A stretch of DNA of 64,000 nt from Camillea tinctor (lineage: Eukaryota > Ascomycota > Sordariomycetes > Xylariales > Xylariaceae): the NCBI GenBank assembly GCA_022578605.1, contig MU394052.1, forward strand, positions 186,001 to 250,000, in the 5' to 3' direction. The notes under the pieces were generated by a model that had not been told where the DNA came from, did no database searches, and saw only the letters and a list, made by a program, of their open reading frames with translations. Numbering within the stretch: position 1 is the first letter of the stretch; every line of letters starts with the position of its first letter. Below are positions 37,750 through 49,243 of this stretch, piece by piece. A program made the translations under genes and the position numbers.

Positions 37750-37798
37750 CCAATCCCCATCCCCATCCCCATCCCAATATCCCAATTCCAATTCCAAG
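37750..37798. repeat. CCCATC array grading into CCAATT units
   Basis: Three to four CCCATC units pass into CCAATATC and CCAATT units, forming a compound repeat in non-coding DNA. Confidence 0.75.
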
Positions 37799-38249
37799 GC
37801 GGCGACATGCATTCAGGTCTACCGGCATAAGAAACTCGATAACACATCGATCCTCGGGATCGTGCATTGGGTTGATTTTTGATTGTCCTGGTCAACCCCC
37901 CCTTGTTGAAAAGGTCAAGTTTAATGCTTGAAAGTTACTATTTTTTTTTTACTTTATTTTTTTTGGACCAGGACCATGTTGGGCTTCTTGCAGGATTTCC
38001 ATGGCATTGATAAAATATCGAGATCAATTATGACTTCTATTGGGAATTCTAGAAGCTTACAGATATCCACTAATTCCACCAGAATACCCACTGGCCCCCC
38101 TTCTACCCCTATAAGTCGGTGGAGATGGGATCCGCTAACCCGCTAACTAGCGTCTAGAAGGACCACTAAACTCTTTTATTTTATCTACCTACACTAGTGT
38201 AATGTAGTGTAGTGGTAGTTTAGTGCAGTGTAGTGTATGTACACTATGT

Positions 38250-38278
38250 ACTTACCTATGGTTGTATGTAACCATAGT
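38250..38278. repeat. Small hairpin: CTATGGTT/AACCATAG arms
   Basis: Eight-base perfect arms around a six-base loop, inside a GTAGTG/GTAC-rich stretch to the left of the MITE-like element. Confidence 0.6.
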
Positions 38279-38538
38279 ATCTAGTGTATATCGAATGGTT
38301 TTAACGTTAGGTAGGATAGCGTAGCGTAGCGTTTTCTATTAACAACAGCAATAGCAAAAAAAAAAAAAAATAACATTCCACCTTTTGCTCACAGTTAGCA
38401 ATGCATTTGGTGAAAGCGGTTCCAGTAAAGCTTTGCGGCTCGAATTCCAATTCGAGGTTGTTTGATGTACATAATATACCCTTATTATCAACATTTACAT
38501 GTGTGCGTACATACAACTACACTAGAAACATTTTGTAA

Positions 38539-38786
38539 AGTGGCAGGCGGACGTCAAAAAACACCCCACACTCACTGAACCAAGTATGTTTTTAATTCAA
38601 ATAACAGCAGCTAGATAATTATATTGACTAATAACTTTAAAATAAATGTTTAGGTTAATTAAAGGCTTCTCTTTTCTATCATGTTTTTATTTTATTTTCT
38701 GTGGAAAAATTCGTGCTCAAAATGGTTGTAAAAGTTTATGGCTGCAAATATGAGTGTGAAATGTTTTTTGACGTCCGCCTGAGTGG
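38539..38786. mobile_element. MITE-like element with TIRs and 5-bp target duplication
   Basis: The 238-bp element (38,544-38,781) is bounded by inverted repeats. The outer 20 bases, starting CAGGCGGACGTC and ending AAAACA, are identical at both ends. The next three are CCC on the left and TTT on the right, and the following eight (CACACTCA) are again identical, so 28 of 31 positions match. AGTGG lies immediately outside both ends (38,539-38,543 and 38,782-38,786), as expected for a 5-bp target-site duplication. The interior is AT-rich, has no ORF and differs in composition from its flanks, so it must be non-autonomous. The superfamily is not assigned; a 5-bp duplication does not fit Tc1/mariner (TA) or hAT (8 bp). 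Confidence 0.8.
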
Positions 38787-38825
38787 TAGTGCACATGTGT
38801 TGTGTAGTATTAAAAAGTAAATAAA

Positions 38826-38860
38826 TAGGTACATGGTATATCCATGTTACCATGTACCTA
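38826..38860. repeat. 13-bp perfect-armed hairpin beside the MITE
   Basis: TAGGTACATGGTA (38,826-38,838) and its exact reverse complement (38,848-38,860) are separated by nine bases. It lies 40 bp right of the MITE-like element and is built from the local TAGGTAC vocabulary. Confidence 0.75.
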
Positions 38861-41256
38861 CCTAATATTAGGTAAGGTATGCTACCAGACCAGTGGACTT
38901 CAATTCCCTTTCCCTTTCCCTATTTACTTAAACTACTAAGTACCGTACTGTAGGTACACTGCAGTAGAGAAAAGTAACATACATGTCTACACCTACACTT
39001 AGACTTACACCTACACTTACACATATAACACACCAAAACGGTGACAGGGGATGGGTTTTTTAACAACGACTCCTTTTTTTATCTTCTGAAACAATATGTC
39101 AACGTCAGCCCAATTTCACGCCAAGAAGAAAAAATACTTTTCAAAATTCCATGTAAATAATATCTCTCTGTTAAGCCCTCCATCAGACCATCCCAAGTCT
39201 AAAGTTTTTTCTTCCCCTTCCATCGAAGGGACCGACCATGCGCTTTGATTGCTTCGCTGGCCATGTGTCCCGTGTCTATACGCCCGCCATTGGCACCATC
39301 CTACATACCTCATGTACACCATTGTTGCTTTAGGGACGGGCTTACGTCAAGGCGCAGCCCAAGTACACCACGGGTCGGAGGCCACCATGCGTCCTTAGGG
39401 GCTCTCGAGGTCGACCAGGGAGGCCGCATGTACTCGATACTTCTCCTTTAAGTGGCCCACCACCCATCCACTCCGACACATGGCTCTCCACCAATTCCGA
39501 CTGTTCCTGCATTAGCATGCCAGCCCGGTCAAGGGGCCCCGGTGCCAGCATCTTACCTAGAGTAGTGTAGTGTAGCTAAGTAGTCTGGTAAAGTATGGGT
39601 AAGAGTGTTGTAGACCTTTCCCAGCCTCGCCTTGCGCCCGTCAATTTACATTACCCGCCCTAGGCAGAAAGGGGCATGATGTGAATATGTACATGTAAGT
39701 CACACCTTTTTCTCTCCGTGCTTCTGTCTATCACTGCGTTTTGGGCACTAGATGATGACAATGATGTAGTGTAGGTGTATTGGGCAACGGCATCTTCCTA
39801 CCTTAGGTATCTACATACATGACCTAGGTTAGGAGTTATGTCGGTAGGTAAGCAGGTAAGATACCTCTACACCACATACCACATACGGATCTGTACACCA
39901 GGTGGTGGCTACAGCTCAACAAGCAAATCCTTTTTCACCTTGGTCACCTTGGTCAGTGGTCACCTCTAAGATGAACCATTTCGGAAACTCATTCGGTAAC
40001 TTTACCATAGCACATGTCGTGTTCAACGTACATACTTACCTACTTACGTACCTAGTATGTTTTGTTTTTCTTCTTTTCCTTTTCTTTTTCGTTCGCCTCC
40101 TTCCCGCCCCCTGAAAGCCAGCCATGTTCATACTTCGGGCCGCTTGGCTTCGACTTGGGAAGAGCCTCAAACACGCCCGCCCTACCCTGTTGGCAATGTT
40201 TCCTTGGGTTTGGGCTCCATTTTACATGCCTGTATGTAGCGGAAAATTTTTTCCAAGCAGCTCGCGAATAGCGTGAAGCCTCATGTGCCTGGAGAAGAAA
40301 CGACCAATGTTGTGCATTGTCTCGTTATCATGTGACAAACGATCGACCAAACTGCCTTTTGATCTGCTTAATTCGCTAAGACTCTAGTCTAGGACTTGAC
40401 AAGCCCCTTTAGCTTGGTCTCTCCAATATTTTTCTTTTTTTTTTCCGTGCTTCTGATGGCTTTTAGGATCATGAAAGACCACACTCTTATCGTACATAGA
40501 TACCTACATACATGTACTCCGTGCTGCAAGCCTCGACGATCCAGGTAAATATCTCCACTTTGACCCCGCGGAATTTTCCTGTTGGTTCCCCTAGGGCCGG
40601 GTGTCTAGTAAAGGGTTTTGGACTTCGGTTCCATTCCGCATTTGAATACCTTTCGATTTCACGCCCACTACCCATTACCGTTTAAGAAATATTGACTTGG
40701 CCTATGACATAGAGCTATTCCCCTGGCCGGACCTGAGTCCGACGAGGTTGACACATTCCATCCCAGACTGACGGGACAGGTCCCCCGGTCAAGCCGAGGC
40801 CGACCATGGTGGCATTAAGTTTCTTCAACATCTCCTTAAGTGGGCACATGGTACGGAATATTGACTGCCTCCCAAACTCTCAACCATCGTGGTCGCCTCC
40901 AGTGCCGAATCGTTTCTGGGTACGATTCCCTCTTCAGTCACCGACAAAAGCATTAAGCGGAAAGAAATACTCCGGAAGCTTCGTTAACGGTTCGTCCTGT
41001 GGCCTACACCGCGATGGCGATGCCGCATGACTGGGACTGCCCCGTCACGGCAGAGTGCCGCACCCACAGCAACTAATGGAAACCGACAGCAACTCCTTGA
41101 ACTCCAGGATCTTCGAGTCCCTGATAGGTTTCCCGCCCTTGTCGGCTTATCTGATGAGAGTTACCAGAGAGCCGGTTCCCAGACGACAAGACTCCACCTA
41201 CAAGGAACGAGAATCCTTCTATCCAGGTTTCCATACGGCACGGCCATGCCATTCAC
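38861..41256. other. Gene desert, part 5
   Basis: No supported gene. The DNA is of mixed composition with TACCTA words at 38,930-39,020 and 39,795-39,860 and repeated CACCTTGGTCACC units near 39,937-39,965. Short ORFs on both strands show no domain. Confidence 0.5.
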
Positions 41257-41387
41257 GGGGGGGGGGGGGGGGGGGGGGGGCACCCACCCAACCAGGGCAT
41301 TTTTTTAAAATTAACGTGGAGAACCCAAATATGCGCAAAAAAAAAATGGAAAACCAAAAAAAACGAAAAAAAAATANNNNNNNNNNG

Positions 41388-41437
<50 letters not shown>

Positions 41438-41458
41438 CCCCCCCCCCCCCCCCCCCCC
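41257..41458. other. Assembly gap flanked by poly-G and poly-C
   Basis: A run of 24 G (41,257-41,280) is followed by about 95 bases of C/A-rich then A-rich sequence, ten N (41,377-41,386), and a run of about 70 C interrupted once by G (41,388-41,458). The N block marks a scaffold join. The homopolymers on either side look like low-quality read ends or a collapsed G/C tract. Positions and distances across this point should not be trusted. Confidence 0.9.
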
Positions 41459-43992
41459 TCCCTCCTAGCCTTGCCTTCTTTGATACTTGACGGTGAGGAC
41501 CCCTGAAGTCGGCATCTACACTAGGTAGACCTTCTAGACCGTCTCTCTCCTATGAAGAGCATATGCATCAGCACTTCAGTAACAAGTTTTTTCCCCTTTC
41601 GCATAAGCGCACATCCCTCTACACCCCTTAAAACATTATTAGTAAGTGGGGAACTTCCTGGACACGGTCTAAAATCCGATATATCTTCTGGCCTTCTACT
41701 ACCATAAACATCAAATTTCCAGAATGTTTCCGTTTTCGTAATTCTTCTCCACATGTACCGGCAAAACCGTTAGGCTGCCACACCAGTCGCCTCGAGATCT
41801 TGGCTGATAATCAGACGAGATCCGTGAGGGCAAAAAAAAGTGCATTGTCTCTACCGTACCCCTTCGCTACCTAGGGATCTAAGTAGTATGTCGGGAGATA
41901 TGTCGGTGTCGTATTACATACACCACCTTACATGCGAATGAAGTGATGTACATACCATCTCTAACTGCTATGAACCCTGAAAATTGAGATTAACTGACCT
42001 GACAATGACATGAGTAACATCGTTTTTGCTGACATCGAGACCGGTAAACAGACACCTATCATGATGGAAAAATTTTCTCTCTTCCGCCGTCCCTAGCTCC
42101 AACTCAGCTCACAATTACCAGAGCCCTGGTAGTTGAACGACGCCATATTTACCATCTTCGAATTTAAGACCTGTCATGTTCCATGTCGTCAGGGACTAGC
42201 TACCCCTGCTCGACCTTGCAGACCAAGCCTCGTAGTTCCGGGGAAGATTTCCGTCCTTGCATATTTGGCATCGGTTGGCGCTTGGGCGTTCATTCTTTCG
42301 GTTCTGTAATGAATTGAATAGGAACGAAAAATTTTATTCAGGCCCTTCCATGTCAATAATCTTACCGTTTTCGAGGTTGTCAAAGTCCTAGCGTGTAGGA
42401 TCACTTATTGATAAACAGGGAGCCATGTTCGGGATGATAAAAGAGAAATTCTGTTGGTATCTGGTCAGCACATGAGTGGTAGGCGATATCCGGAAGAGGC
42501 TCCGGAGGGTCAGAATCAAGGCTTCTGGAATTCTGATGAAGATGGTAATTGAGATTAGTTTCTCTGACAACGGTACTACCGCCCACACGAGTTGCAATTA
42601 GCCTTCGGCATATTACCCGGCTTCTCAGGGGGGGTTCTTCGTCCTCGAGGACGATAGCTATAGCTACCTACAGCTACAGCTACACTACGACACTAGTTGC
42701 CGGCTGGCTTGACCTAAGTTGCACTTGGCATAGAGCTTTGATATGCTTAACACACGATATGTTGGCCGTTTATGATACGTTCGCTTGGACGTCATCTCTC
42801 CCTGACACGGAACCGGAGTCAAACAGACGCGTCAAACAAGTCCTGGCACTATGAATAGAGTCGCAGACCTCCGTGCGTAGACCTCGGGCCCCATAGTCTG
42901 TTCTAGGCACATACATATCGCATGGATGGCGACATCAGGCCAAATCTCGGACGACGCAGCTTCGCTTCGCAGAAATCGCTGATGATGAAGTCATACCAAT
43001 CAAGTTTTTTATCGGGCCTGTGTGGTCGGTTACTCCTCAGGCCACTGCGGACAAACATCATAATCAGCGTCATTTTACCATCTCTCTTACCTCTCGGTCG
43101 AGATGGTCTTAGGGTCATTGTGTGCAGTAGTGAGGTGTAGTGTCGTGTGTAGTGTAGTGTACAAGCTAACAGCTCTCACACATACATACAACACCCATGC
43201 ATGTACATGGACTACATACACACACATTCACACATGCTCACAGTAGTATCCCGAGACCCGTCGAGCGGGTTTCAGTATTCCTCCTTCGGGGGGTTTTTCG
43301 CTCATAGTCTGATCCCACGTGGCATTTTTGGTAGCGATCACCTAGGACGATCACGTCTAGACTAAACGACACATTGCCGAGTTATGCACGGGAATCTTGT
43401 GCCCATGGATATTTCTTAAGAAAAAAAAAACAAGCTGACCTACGTACACAACAATAATACATAGGCCGGCATATGGCCCCGGAAGTGCAATTATTGGTCA
43501 CTAAGTACGGCCCCAGCCTCTGTTTCTTGCCTTTGCCCCGGTTTGGAAGTAGAACGATCCGGTGATGGGGAAAGCTCAGTGGCTATTGACTTCTAGTATA
43601 TCGTAAAAGAAATAAAATAATAATAAAATAATAAATCAATACTAAAAAAATTAAAAAAATTAAAAAAAGCAGGTTGGTGGTTGGTTGGTTGCATGACAAT
43701 TTTTCATAGGCTCCCTCTCTAGTAACAAATCCTCCTTTCCACCCCCTCCAAAGGTGTATGCAGGAAGACACCGCTCAATCCTCCACGTGTTCTCTTCAAA
43801 CCTTAGTGTAGTTAGCCTAAGCTTTCATGTGATGTAGTGACGAGAACTGGAAGTCGGAGTTGGGATTCGTAAGCATTTGCACTTTGATCGTCTCCAGAAA
43901 ACCCCATACCAGCAACAAGACTAATGAGACCTCAGGATAGGACAATACTTTGAACCCTACTTACACTACCTACGCATGTACATACATACATG

Positions 43993-43994
<2 letters not shown>

Positions 43995-44042
<48 letters not shown>

Positions 44043-44056
44043 CATACATATATACG
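43995..44056. repeat. (CA)n-(TA)n compound microsatellite
   Basis: About 14 CA units pass directly into about 9 TA units and then TACATA units. Confidence 0.9.
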
Positions 44057-44510
44057 TAGATTTATAACGTAGGACACCTCACCTGAGAATATCTCTCCCT
44101 AAAGAGGGAGGTGGTTATCATGCACATGCGAGTTGCTGCAGACAGGACACAAATAGACACAAATCATACTCAAACATGTACTTTGTGGGATTTCACATAT
44201 TCCAAGTTCGCAGCCTCGTGTGTGGAAAGGAGAGAGGGAGAGAGGTTTTTTTGTTCAAAGAGTGTGTGGCAGAGATGATGGAATGCCGATTGGGTGTAAG
44301 TGGGTTTGCTGCAGGATGTAGTAGGTACTATGTAGGTAGGTTATATGGATATGGAATATAGGTTGTAGGTAGGTTGTTTACATGTAAATATAGGTTATGG
44401 GAGAGCTAAGCCACTCAAAATTACTGCAGTACTTTTTGGATGGATAGATACTTCGTTGATAGACAGACTTTAGGTTTAGGTTATGTACTTCTTGCCTAAA
44501 TACGTAACGG

Positions 44511-44551
44511 TAGGTAAGGTAAGGTAGGTAAGGTAAGGTAGGCAAGGTAGG
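44511..44551. repeat. GGTAA/GGTA array
   Basis: Alternating GGTAAGGTA and GGTAGGTAA units, non-coding, about 520 bp upstream of ARC16. Confidence 0.75.
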
Positions 44552-45070
44552 CTCCAAGTTGCACCTTGGGGCAAGGTGACAAGATTAGGTAGGAAGGATG
44601 GACAGCTGCTTTTTTTGCTTTCCAAGCCACAGCTGTTGTCTAACCATGTACAACTAGAGCTGATAGATAACCCCACCAGCCGCAACGTCAGTGGTTCTAA
44701 TCAGTGGTTCTTAATCGCCCCCACAACTACGTTATCCCTCCAACCACCAACCTGCAACGACCAACTGTATCTGCGTATCTCCTTACCTGAACCGTAGCTC
44801 TCCAGCTCAACAATAATACACAACGAACACAGTGAAAGCCTCGTCTCGACCCAGCTAATCCCATCCCGCTTCGAGTCACATCGAAGCTCAGCCGCCTACA
44901 ACCACACCTATAATCGAAAAAAAGCATTGGGCACATCCGAAAGGGGTGTCCGAATTCATTCTCGTATCCCTCATTGCCACCCTCATCTCCGTTAGCCCCC
45001 TCACCCCTTCCATTCGAATCGATTCGGAGCAGTAGCCTCGTCTCGTCTCGTCTCATATCGTTCTCAAACC

Positions 45071-46012
45071 ATGTCTATCATCCAGCAGCACACCTCCGCC
45101 ACCCTCAGCGATGCCTGGCGAACGATCAACATCGATGCTCTAGACCCCGACTCGTCCCAGAACTTCGACATCTCCACCCTGCACCCGCCGCTGCCTGAGA
45201 TCAGCGAGGCTGAGGTCCGACAGCTCAACGGCCAGGTCCGGCAGCTGCTCCGTGGAGGTGACGCGGAGGGGGCGTTGAGGGGCTGCCTCGAGAGCGCTGT
45301 GTACAATGGCAGCGATGCAGCGAAGGTATGTCACAATATCAAGGAGATGGGTTTATTTCTAGTTCCAGTCTTTTGCCTGCCTATAGGATAAGAGGATAGC
45401 CGTATGTAAAGTTAGGAAAAGGGGGGTGTGGGGTTAAAGGAGGGGGCTAAAGGGGAGGGAGTTAATATCGAAAAGGGGGAAGGGAGGGAGGGAGGCCTTA
45501 GGATGAACCAGACAATTCTATGCTCAGTATGCTAACGAGACGGTGTGTTTCTCGCACAACAACAGGACGCACATCTCCAGACCGTCATCGAGGTCCTGCA
45601 GTCTATCAAGGCTAGCGAGATGACGCCCATGCTCCAGCGGATTCACCAGTCCCAGGGCGGTGGCGAGCTTCTCGACGCGTTGATGAAGTACCTGTGCGTA
45701 TACAGCTCCCCAACTTACTCCCGCCCCCCTTTAACTATTTCAACTTGAGGTAGATCACGTGCTAATGTACTCCGGGGGAGCAGATATAAAGGTATGTCAG
45801 GTGGTGCGGCTGCCGGCGGTGCGCGGACGCCGACGCGGAGTCTGACGCCGCAGGCCACGGGGGGTTTCAGCCAGATCGGTGGCCGGCCGGGCGCGGCTAA
45901 TGAGTCGACCGGCGCGGCTATGAGCGTGCTGCTCAGCTGGCATGAGAAGGTCATCGATGTTGCGGGCTTGGGTTGCATAACGAGGTGCATGACGGACTCG
46001 CGCAGGGTATAG
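45071..46012 (+). CDS. ARC16: Arp2/3 complex subunit 5 (ARPC5 / p16)
   Basis: ARPC5 is the smallest core subunit of the Arp2/3 complex, which nucleates branched actin at endocytic sites and hyphal tips. Three exons: 45071-45325, 45566-45693 and 45784-46012, giving 203 residues. Donors are GTATGT and GTGCGT, and all joins are in frame. The N-terminal WRTINIDALDPDS, the helical repeats (LNGQVRQLLRGGDAEGAL, LQTVIEVLQSIKASEMTPML), LMKYLYKGM at the last splice and the C-terminal LSWHEKVIDVAGLGCITRCMTD signature match the family. The residues after MKYLYKGM form a Gly/Ala/Pro-rich, disordered-looking loop of about 40 residues, as in other filamentous fungi. Without splicing, exon 1 would stop at 45,391 within the intron. 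The 240-nt first intron is purine-rich. Confidence 0.93.
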
Positions 46013-46890
46013 AATTAGTACTTGGTAGTGATGGTGATAGATCACTCATGGAAGACTACCTATATGGAAATACTTGTCAAATAAGCTATAAGTTATGTGC
46101 TTGCCTAGATACAACGAATAAATATCTTATGACCAATGCCTTCCTATTACCTATCATTAGCATTTGTGACTTAACCTAGGGAACAACAGGGAGAGAAAGG
46201 GGGAGAGGAATTGGGAAATGTACTATATTGAAGTAGAGCAGGCCTGGAGATCCTGCCTTTGGTAATACAACCAACTTCAACTCAATGTACGTTGCCCAAT
46301 AGGTTCCTTCTAGAATAGCCTCTCAAGCATCTATCCAAGATACTGAAATCTGAATACCTTGGTAAAACCTCTATCTATGTCAACTTTTCTTTTAGATATA
46401 GTAAGGTTGGCCCAGGGATTGCTTTGTCGGTTGTAGTAAAGCACTCGTAGTAAACGTTCTTTTCCCCTATCCTACCTAGGCCTGTACAAGGGAGCTGCTA
46501 TAGCTGCCGTACTCGACATCAACACATGTGCCGTCGAGTCTACATAGGTACATGCGCATTGCTACAAGCCATGGAAGTTTATGCCTATTTCAAAATAAAC
46601 AGCACTAGGTAGGTACTTAGGTAGTATTTAGGAAAGTTCACTCCTTCTCGTCTTTCTCCTTCACCTCCTTCACCCTCTCCACCCTCTTCACCCTCTTCAC
46701 CTTTCCCAACAAATAACATCTTCAAGGCAACATCAATACAAACCACACATACCCAGCCTAAGGCTCCCTTACCTTTCTTTTGAGCAACCATATCACTTCT
46801 TCTTTTCTCCTCTCTTGCAAGCATCGATATAGATTCATTCTATATAAACCACCTACGTGTCGCCTAACGAATAGGCACCCCAACGTCGCG
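46013..46890. other. Intergenic ARC16 - C2H2 protein
   Basis: AT-rich DNA with the ARC16 3' UTR on the left and, at 46,640-46,720, a pyrimidine-rich CCTTCACC array likely belonging to the promoter or leader of the zinc-finger gene. The frame of the next gene is open from 46,780, but the upstream residues lack finger character. Confidence 0.5.
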
Positions 46891-49243
46891 ATGGTATCTT
46901 ACTGCAAGCCCTGTAATAGGGAGTTTACCAGCGAGCAAGGCTTGAAGGACCATATGGCGAACAGCTACCGTCATGTCATCCCCTACTGTGTAAAATGTGA
47001 TGCCCGTTTTCAAGACCCTCAAGGACTAACCCAACATCTTAAAGAACATCATCTTACTTGTATGTTCTGCGGTCAAGATGTCAGAAAGGCTGAGTATAAG
47101 ATTCATCTAGCACAGCAACACAAACAACACAGACAACCACAGCACCACGAACAACCACAGCACCGCGAACAACCACAGCAAAATAAACAGGTGAGAGAAA
47201 ACAAGAACCAACCTCGGTGATTTAACAGTGGATTGGGCTGACAATCAACGTTTGTATTTCTAGGAAACTAAACACGCCTGCACATTTGGATCCTGCACTT
47301 CTCGGGGCTTCACGCCTTCGCAGCTGGAAGCACACATGAAGACCGCACACCGATACTGCTCTAAGTGCAAAGCTACCTTCGCGTTTCCAGAGGACCTCAA
47401 ATACCACATAGAAACAAGCACGCATCATTTCTATTGCTCTCAGTGCTGCGTCGAGTTCCCTTCTGTAACAGAACTCGTCCAGCACCACAAGGAGAGTCAT
47501 TACTTCTGCAGAAAATGTTATAAATGCTTCTTCATCCACAAGGACTATAAGAAACATCTGGCTACCAGCGCCCAGCATCATTTCTGCTACAAATGTACGA
47601 AAGAGTTTGAGAGTGCTGCCGCACTGACAGAACACTACCGCACACCTAAATCTTGGGCGTCAGGAGTATCGCACTACTACTGCACCCCGTGCTGTTCTAA
47701 TTTTGATGAGAGTGAAGACCTGAAGCTTCACTATCTTCGATCCAACGCTCACCATTATTGTTACAAATGTAACCGGCGTTTCCCATCACAAGCAGAAATG
47801 CATTCTCATTTCTCTAAAGGACTAGCCGACCACCACTATTGTGATGGCTGTAAGATTGTCTTCAAGTCTCGAGAAGAGCACGTGGGACACGTCAAACAGG
47901 ACCCTTTTCAACATCACTATTGCAGTCTATGTTCGGTTATTTGTCCTTCGGCTGACTCCTTGGTCACTCACAAATTGCAAACACCTGCTCATCACTATTG
48001 TGTAGAGTGCGCATTGGATTTCCCCAACGTCGTGTCTCTAATAGAACATCTGAAGAGACTGCATTACTACTGCCAAAACTGTGACGAGTCCTTCAAAACC
48101 TACCAAGGGATGGTGCTACACATGACAACAACTGAAGACCATTATTTCTGTAAGGAGTGCAAGGTAGAATTCCCCACCGAGTCTTCCTTCAATACACACC
48201 TAGAAACCACACATTATTATAGCTATCGCTGCGAGAAGCGAAAACAGACCGAACACAACTACTGCTACCGCTGTGATGTGAAGTTTCCGGAGGTTGAAAC
48301 GTTGAACCTGCACCTCGAGACAAAACACAACCACTGTGTACCATGCCACGAGGTTTTCGACACAGAAGGTGATCTTCGAGCCCACAAACTCGCTAGCAAT
48401 GCGCACCACTACTGCGAGGAGTGCAACCATGACTTTACCGAAGCTGAGTCGCTGAGCGTCCACCGGCAGGCGAAACACAACTACTGTGAGACAAGTGACG
48501 AGTCAAGTACCGACACGGTAATAGCCTGTAAAATAGAGGGCCTAACCTGCCGTTACTACTGCACATTGTGTAGGACCGAGCATGTGGATTCCGAGTCTCT
48601 CACTCTTCACCAGAAGACGCAGCACGGCGATGGAGGGCTCGAGGCGGGCTCACCGGACGAGCCACGCCCCAAAGAGCAAGCTATAACCGCGGATGAGCTC
48701 GAGGCGGCCCATGCCCTGGAACAGGCTCGTCACAACAGCATCGACGGAGAGAGCACCGGGATGCAGAAAACCACAGCGAAGGAAGCCCCAGAGAACGAAC
48801 CCAAGCCCCAAGACCTCGGCACAAACCCTCCTCTCCACCCCTTACTAGCCTCCTCCTCCTCCCAGCCCCCCCTCCAATGCGCTCTCTGCCGGCGCCGCTT
48901 CCCCCGCGGCAGCGCCCTGCTCGCGCACATCGAGGCGCGCGCGTGCTACTTTCTGCCGCGGCAGCTGCGGCGGCTGGCGCGGCTGCAGGACGGCGGGCGC
49001 GCGTTCACGGCGTACGAGGCGCCGGCGGCGTTCGCGCCGGCGGGCCGGCCGCTGCTGTGGGAGGACCCGGGGGAGAGGCGCGAGGGGCGGTTCGTGTGCC
49101 CGCGGCCGTGGTGCGGGGGCGAGTTCGGCGAGGCGAGCGGGCTGCTGGGGCATTTGGAGGGGGAGGGGAATGGGTGCGGGGAGTGGGTGAGGGGGGAGGA
49201 AGGGGGGGAGGGATTGGGGTTTTTGAGGGGGTTGTTGGTTTGA
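46891..49243 (+). CDS. Tandem C2H2 zinc-finger protein with minimal linkers
   Basis: Two exons, 46891-47190 and 47264-49243, joined in phase 0 (donor GTGAGA, acceptor TTCTAG), giving 759 residues. I count about 19 intact C-x2-C ... H-x3-8-H fingers and several degenerate ones (one C-x4-C; one reduced to YRCEKRKQTEH; one CETSDESS). After a Gln/His-rich linker at about 77-100, fingers follow with almost no spacer: the closing histidines run into the next cysteine as HHYC, HYFC or HHFC, instead of a seven-residue TGEKP-type linker. From about residue 540 the protein becomes acidic, then strikingly GC-rich, with two degenerate fingers (CALCRRRF and CPRPWCGGEF). The start at 46,891 puts the first finger at residue 5; a longer start at 46,780 is possible. 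Such proteins are annotated in fungi only as C2H2-type domain proteins; DNA, RNA or protein binding are all possible. Function unknown. Confidence 0.85.

Larger units (their letters stand above)
30960..38538. other. Gene desert, part 4
   Basis: No supported gene over about 7.6 kb. Present are TG-rich tracts (31,741-31,790; 32,649-32,702), T-runs (32,120-32,175), GATATT units (36,100-36,127), CCCATC units (37,750-37,798), an AGCAT array (34,583-34,605) and a TATAAAAAGG at about 31,169-31,178 on the plus strand with no convincing ORF behind it. Open frames at 33,215-33,559, 34,624-35,073 and 36,697-37,062 have no recognisable domain. Confidence 0.5.
41459..45070. other. Gene desert, part 6, and ARC16 upstream region
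   Basis: No supported gene up to the ARC16 start. It contains a (CA)n-(TA)n microsatellite, AT-rich runs (43,605-43,670), GTAGTG/GTGTAG words (43,125-43,165) and a GGTAA array near 44,511-44,551. Just before the ARC16 ATG, CTCGT pentamers (45,037-45,055) form a pyrimidine-rich leader. Confidence 0.5.

Noticed and set aside
41055..41468. ORF ending in a long poly-proline tract
   Set aside because: It reads through the N-gap and the poly-C run, an assembly artefact.
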